Shown piece after piece: positions 59,721-64,000 of a stretch of DNA of 64,000 nt. Every line of letters begins with the position of its first letter. Positions within the stretch are counted from its first letter, which is position 1. The notes beneath the pieces were generated by a model. That model saw only the letters and a program-made list of their open reading frames with translations, ran no database searches and was not told the origin of the DNA. Made by a program: the position numbers and the translations under genes. This DNA is from Phycomyces nitens (taxonomy: Eukaryota; Mucoromycota; Mucoromycetes; Mucorales; Phycomycetaceae): contig JAHRBC010000006.1 of NCBI GenBank assembly GCA_022702545.1, positions 2,480,001 to 2,544,000 of the forward strand, read 5' to 3'.

Positions 59721-62700
59721 TTATTTCTTCTGGACATTGACACGGGCAGTCACACGACGGGGATCAAGGCTCTGGGGATCAAGCGAAGGCAAGAGATAGG
59801 AAATATCGTCCCAAGGATGTCTGTAGAGACCCTGCTTGAGTCTCTTTTGATCGAGGTGGTGACCAATGAAACCAAGCGAGCGACCGAGGACAAACAGACC
59901 ATTGAGGGTACCAATCTTCATGTACTCTTCGGCTTCTTCGCGAGTAAATGCGCCAGACTCGCGCAAGAGATCGACAAACGAGACGGCAATGCAGCCATCG
60001 ACATTGAGAATCAGGTTGTCCTTCTTAGAGGTAGTGATCTCCTCGACCTGGAGAGCATAGTTGAGGATGGGGGTAGAGGGAAAGTGCTTGAGGACATAGG
60101 ACTTGACCAACTCGACGCGCATATCAGGGTTGGTACGCGACTTGATCTTGTGGCCAATACCAGGAATAAGCTTGTTGGCCTTGCGCATCGAAGACACAAA
60201 CTCACGAGGAGACTGTCCACTGTCATAGGCCTTTGCAAAGTTGGATGCTGCACCGTCAAGGGCACCACCAAAGCGCTCACCAATGGTCAACAGACCGGCA
60301 ACAAGAGAGGAAATGAGATCCTTGCCAGCACGAGTGGTAATGATGGTGTTCATTGCGCCAGACACAGCAGGTCCGTGATCGGCAGTCAACATGAGAACCA
60401 TCTCAATGAACTTGCATGCATAGTCGGGTAATCTACGCTTGAACCACAAGAGAGACAACACACCACCGATACCAATATCATCCTTGAATACATCAGTGAT
60501 ACGCATGCCAGCGTACAGAAGTTCCTGACCACGGTCATCGACAATAGTCGACACAAAGCTTGCAGGCTTACGGACCAGACCGAGTTCCTGAGCCCAGGAG
60601 TAGTCAATGGGGATCTTGGGGACCTCTGGCTCTGCACGGGGAACAATTGTGCCAGACTGGACAAGCTTGGCATAGGTATCGGCAAGGGCCAGGGGCATGG
60701 CCTCAAAGGTCTCTGGGACAACAATACCAGCAGCACGCATGGCTCTGTTCTTGGCATTAGCAGTCTCGAGGTCAGAGTTGGCCATGGCACCAGCGTGGCC
60801 AAACTGGACATCGGTTGTGAACATGCTGGCACAGGTACCAATACACCAGGCAACAACGGGCTTCTTGATCGTTCCGTTCTTGACAGCCTCAATAACCCTG
60901 TACTCTTCCACACCACCAACCTCACCCAACAGCACCAACATCTTGCACTTGGGATCCTCCTCATAACGCAGCAAATGGTCAATAAAGGTCGAGCCGGGGT
61001 AACGATCACCACCGATGGCCACACCCTCATAGACACCATCGGTTGTGCGGGAAACAATGTTGTTGAGCTCGTTGGACATACCACCAGACTTGCTCACGTA
61101 GCCAACTGAACCGGCACGGTAGAGCTTGGAGGCAACGATGTTGTCCATCATTCCACCAGTGTTACCAATCTTGAAGCATCCGGGCTTGATGCCTCCGACA
61201 GTAGCAGGACCAATCACCAGGACCTTGAGACGCTCGGCCTCATGGAGCAACTGACGGGCACGACGCTCGGGCACACCTTCGGCAATGATGGCAATGGTCT
61301 TGATCTGGGTAGAGTATTTGAAGATGTCTCTGGTCGAGTCAAACACGGAGCGGCAGGAAGCAAAGTTCACAACCACATCGACCTCGGGGAACTTCTCGAC
61401 TGCCTCCTTGAGGGAAGCAAACACGGGAATAAGGGTTTCCTTTGTACCCCAGTAGAACTTTTGGACGTGGGAGCCGCCAAAGGGATAGACCATGGCAGCT
61501 ACAGAAGGAGACTGACGCTTGCACATAAAGTCAAAGTCCAACATGCCCTGGACAGCACGGGGCTGCATACCATAGACAAACGAGCGGGTGAACTTGGTGA
61601 AGGGACGGTACCATTCGTGAGACTCCTGGGCAGGGTTCTCAAAGTAGCTGATGCGGTCCTTGGAGTCCTCGGGCGAGTCCTGGTCTTCGGACAACTTGAG
61701 CTTGGGGCTGTTGGCACCAGAAGCAGTAGTAGAAGGACCACCAAAGATCTGATCCTGGAAAAGGTTGCCAGAACCAGCTGCACCAGCCTGGGCAGATGGG
61801 ATAGACGATACCTTACCGGTCAAAGCCAAAGGCACAATCTCGGTGATGTGAGTCTCGGGGCCGAATACCTGGATGGCGACACCAAGGGTCTCACCCAATT
61901 GGCGCATGGCACGCAGACCTTCCTGGTAGTTGGGTCCACCACGACGGATAAAGATGCGGACCTTGTGGGAGATGAGGGCCTGCTTGAACTCGGTCAGGGC
62001 ACGAATGATACCCTTGAAGGTCGTGGCGACGTTTGTGAAGTTTGCAATACCACCACCGATAAACAACAGCTTGCCATCGGGGTTGATGTTGCCACGTGTC
62101 ATGAGGTCAAGAATGGTCTTTGCATACTCATAAGTCTGTGTCTCGGTAGGAGCACCAGAATACTCGCCATAGTTTGCAAGCTGGTCAGCATGGCCAAGAG
62201 CAGCAATTGCGTCCGAATAGACGACAGAGGCACCACCACCAGCAACCATGGTCCAGATACGACCATCACGGTTAAGAACAGTAAGCTTGAGCGACGCGCC
62301 AGTCTTGCTGTCGAGTTCCTGGATATAGGCCTCTTCCTTTGTGAGTTCGCGACCGAATGGGGCAGGGAATGCCATTGCAGGACCATGTTCACCAGAACCA
62401 ACAAGACCACCGTGCTGAGGAGCGCGTGCAATAGCCCACTTTGGACCGGCCTCGAATTCTGCAGTCTGGTCAAGCTTTGCGGCGAGATCGAGATACATGA
62501 CCTGGGGAGGCTGGCCATTTGCAGCATCTGTGACTACGAGGGGGTTGATTTCGAGGTATGTGAAATGCAAGTCGACGTAGACTGCATAGAGACGACTGAT
62601 GAACTCAACAAGGACTGCGTGCTTGGCAGAGGGCACATCCTTGAGCAAAGAAGTGATGATGGACTGGGGACTAGGGAAACCTTCGTCTACTCTGACCAAG

Positions 62701-63353
62701 AGCTTGAGGGCCTTTGCATCGACATCGCCGACATCGATACCACCTTCGTGAGTAAAGAGGATATAGTCGCCATCACGGTCAGAGTTGATGCAGATGTAGT
62801 ACTCTGTGTTTGCAGGATGAGGGCAAAAGGGCTCTACAAGGAAAGTCTTGAGGATACCAGAGGTTCTCTCAATCTTTATTTTGATGTTAGTAATTCTGAT
62901 GACCAAGCCCTCTCTGTCCCTCTCTCTCTGTCTGTCCCTCTCTCCGTCTCTCTCTCTCTCTCTCTCCATCTCTCTATCTCTCTATCTTTCGCTGGGGTTT
63001 ACCTTGACTTCCTTGCCGGCGCGTTCCTCAATCCAAGGACGAGCTTCCTTCCATGTCTTGTTGAGAGTCAAGAGACCGTGTTTTCCACGGCGCTTGATTA
63101 GCTGATCAGGCTTGGCTACAAGCTTATCAGTAAGGATCCAAGGATGGGTCCGCTCAAGAGTATCGAGCTGCTGCTTGAGAGCAACATCGAATGCAGCACC
63201 ACTAAGATGGGTATCGACATTGATATGGGCCAACTTGGTTGGGGCAGGCTGGAAAAGAGAAGTCTGGCTCTGATCGGCGGCCAATGGGGCGCGTAAGAGG
63301 TGATAGGCTAGCAGGAGCTTTCCATCGTATTCACGGATAGCCTTGGCAGACAT
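59721..63353 (-). CDS. ATP-citrate lyase, fused single-chain form
   Basis: Makes cytosolic acetyl-CoA and oxaloacetate from citrate, CoA and ATP, feeding lipid and sterol synthesis and acetylation. Two exons, 63003-63353 and 59721-62873, give 1167 aa, close to animal ACLY. The order is an ATP-grasp region (N-terminal ~420: [45 protein letters not shown]), a Ser/Pro/Gly linker, a CoA-binding/ligase region ([20 protein letters not shown]), the phospho-acceptor His near residue 810 in [15 protein letters not shown], and a citrate-synthase-like C-terminus ([34 protein letters not shown]). Ascomycetes split this enzyme into two genes; fusion fits early-diverging fungi, basidiomycetes and animals. 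The intron (62874-63002) carries a CTCTCT microsatellite. Confidence 0.96.
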
Positions 63354-64000
63354 GGTATATATGTTTGTATGAATATAAAGAAATCAGTAATATTAAGGCA
63401 TCTTATATTCTTTGTTGAGAGCCTTTTATATGAGTGACTTTTTAGCCATTACAAACCCCTTTCTCTACTATCTTTCTTGGACTGTTTCTTGAGCCGGATT
63501 TGATTGTCTATAAAAGGACACTTTCCGAGGGAAGCGAGCCGATTATGGCCTATTTCAAAAAATTGTATTTTCATACACCTACTCCCCCCAAATCCCCTTT
63601 TTTTTTTATATTATTTTTATTATTTTCTTGGCCGTATATCCTTATTTTATTTATTATCATGAAATCCAGTGAGAATCCCTTGGTCCCCAACATAAACCCT
63701 TTGGGGCTCTCAATATAAATGTAAATATATATTTTGTGGTAAATATCAAGAGAGATAAGAAACTCAGCAAAAAAATATTAGATACATGGATACATGGATA
63801 AATAGATAAATAGCAAATAAATAAATAAATAAATAGCAAATAAATAAATAAATAAATAATAAATAATATACAAAGTGATGTTCATTTTGTATACCCTTCA
63901 CAATTGACATTCATTTTTAATCGGATCGCTATGTATTATAAAATATGTATATAATATCTATATATCTACACACACATTTTTATATTTTTTATTTTTTATT
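63354..64000. other. ATP-citrate lyase upstream region
   Basis: Promoter side of the lyase gene, then AT-rich sequence with GATA and AAAT tetramer tracts at 63785-63860. Frames at 63500-63839 look random. No gene before the window edge. Confidence 0.5.
63424..63430 (-). promoter_or_regulatory. candidate TATA box of the ATP-citrate lyase gene
   Basis: The minus strand reads CATATAAAAGG about 75 bp upstream of the ATG at 63353, a position compatible with a short leader. Sequence match only. Confidence 0.4.

Noticed and set aside
61242..63101. 619-codon + strand open frame opposite ATP-citrate lyase
   Set aside because: It lies antisense to a certain gene; the lyase protein matches its family throughout, so this is a shadow frame.

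Overview
This 64 kb window looks like nuclear DNA of a filamentous fungus, most likely Mucoromycota (Mucorales-like). The signs are: genes split by many short introns (mostly 45-130 nt); AT-rich spacers full of microsatellites; one fused ATP-citrate lyase gene (ascomycetes split it in two); a LARP1-type La protein with DM15 repeats; a Rom2-type RhoGEF (DEP-DH-PH-CNH); and decayed DDE transposase fragments of a kind I associate with Mucoromycota. I cannot name a species. No rRNA, convincing tRNA, CRISPR or viral gene was seen.

Layout. 1-8.8 kb has no confident gene. It holds a 21-bp minisatellite, a 148-bp satellite, A-rich and AAGTC arrays, and a diverged inverted repeat at 5.0-5.3 kb. 8.8-11.6 kb (+) is a Tps2-like trehalose-phosphate synthase/phosphatase, convergent with the AP-2 sigma subunit (-, 11.9-12.5 kb). 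14.3-17.6 kb (+) is LARP1. 19.5-23.2 kb (+) holds two tandem ACOT9-like acyl-CoA thioesterases. 23.8-26.3 kb (-) holds a truncated transposase-like ORF and a SAM-dependent methyltransferase. 27.1-31.1 kb is a transposon graveyard: a broken DD34E transposase (+) and a broken gene with a PD-(D/E)XK nuclease core (-), whose 3' end is repeated in inverted orientation on its far side. 32.5-34.3 kb (+) is an F-box protein. 34.3-40.1 kb is a 5.8 kb gene-poor stretch before a forkhead transcription factor (+, 40.1-41.8 kb). Then come a nitrilase-superfamily hydrolase (-, 42.9-44.0 kb), a large mitochondrial-type PPR protein (+, 44.9-48.2 kb), the RhoGEF (-, 48.9-53.7 kb), a choline/ethanolamine phosphotransferase (+, 57.7-59.3 kb) and ATP-citrate lyase (-, 59.7-63.4 kb).

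The genes are ordinary eukaryotic housekeeping and regulatory functions, not a cluster. Loose themes are lipid metabolism (cytosolic acetyl-CoA supply, acyl-CoA hydrolysis, Kennedy-pathway phospholipid synthesis), stress and cell-wall signalling (trehalose, Rho1 activation), endocytosis, and RNA or translation control (LARP1, PPR). All exon structures were worked out by hand from splice signals, frame and family resemblance; each gives a total divisible by three. Four of about 53 inferred introns appear to use GC-AG ends. No previously undescribed system was proven. The best leads are the inverted, broken PD-(D/E)XK gene, the nucleosome-length satellite with intron-like signals, the GC-AG introns and the diverged second thioesterase.
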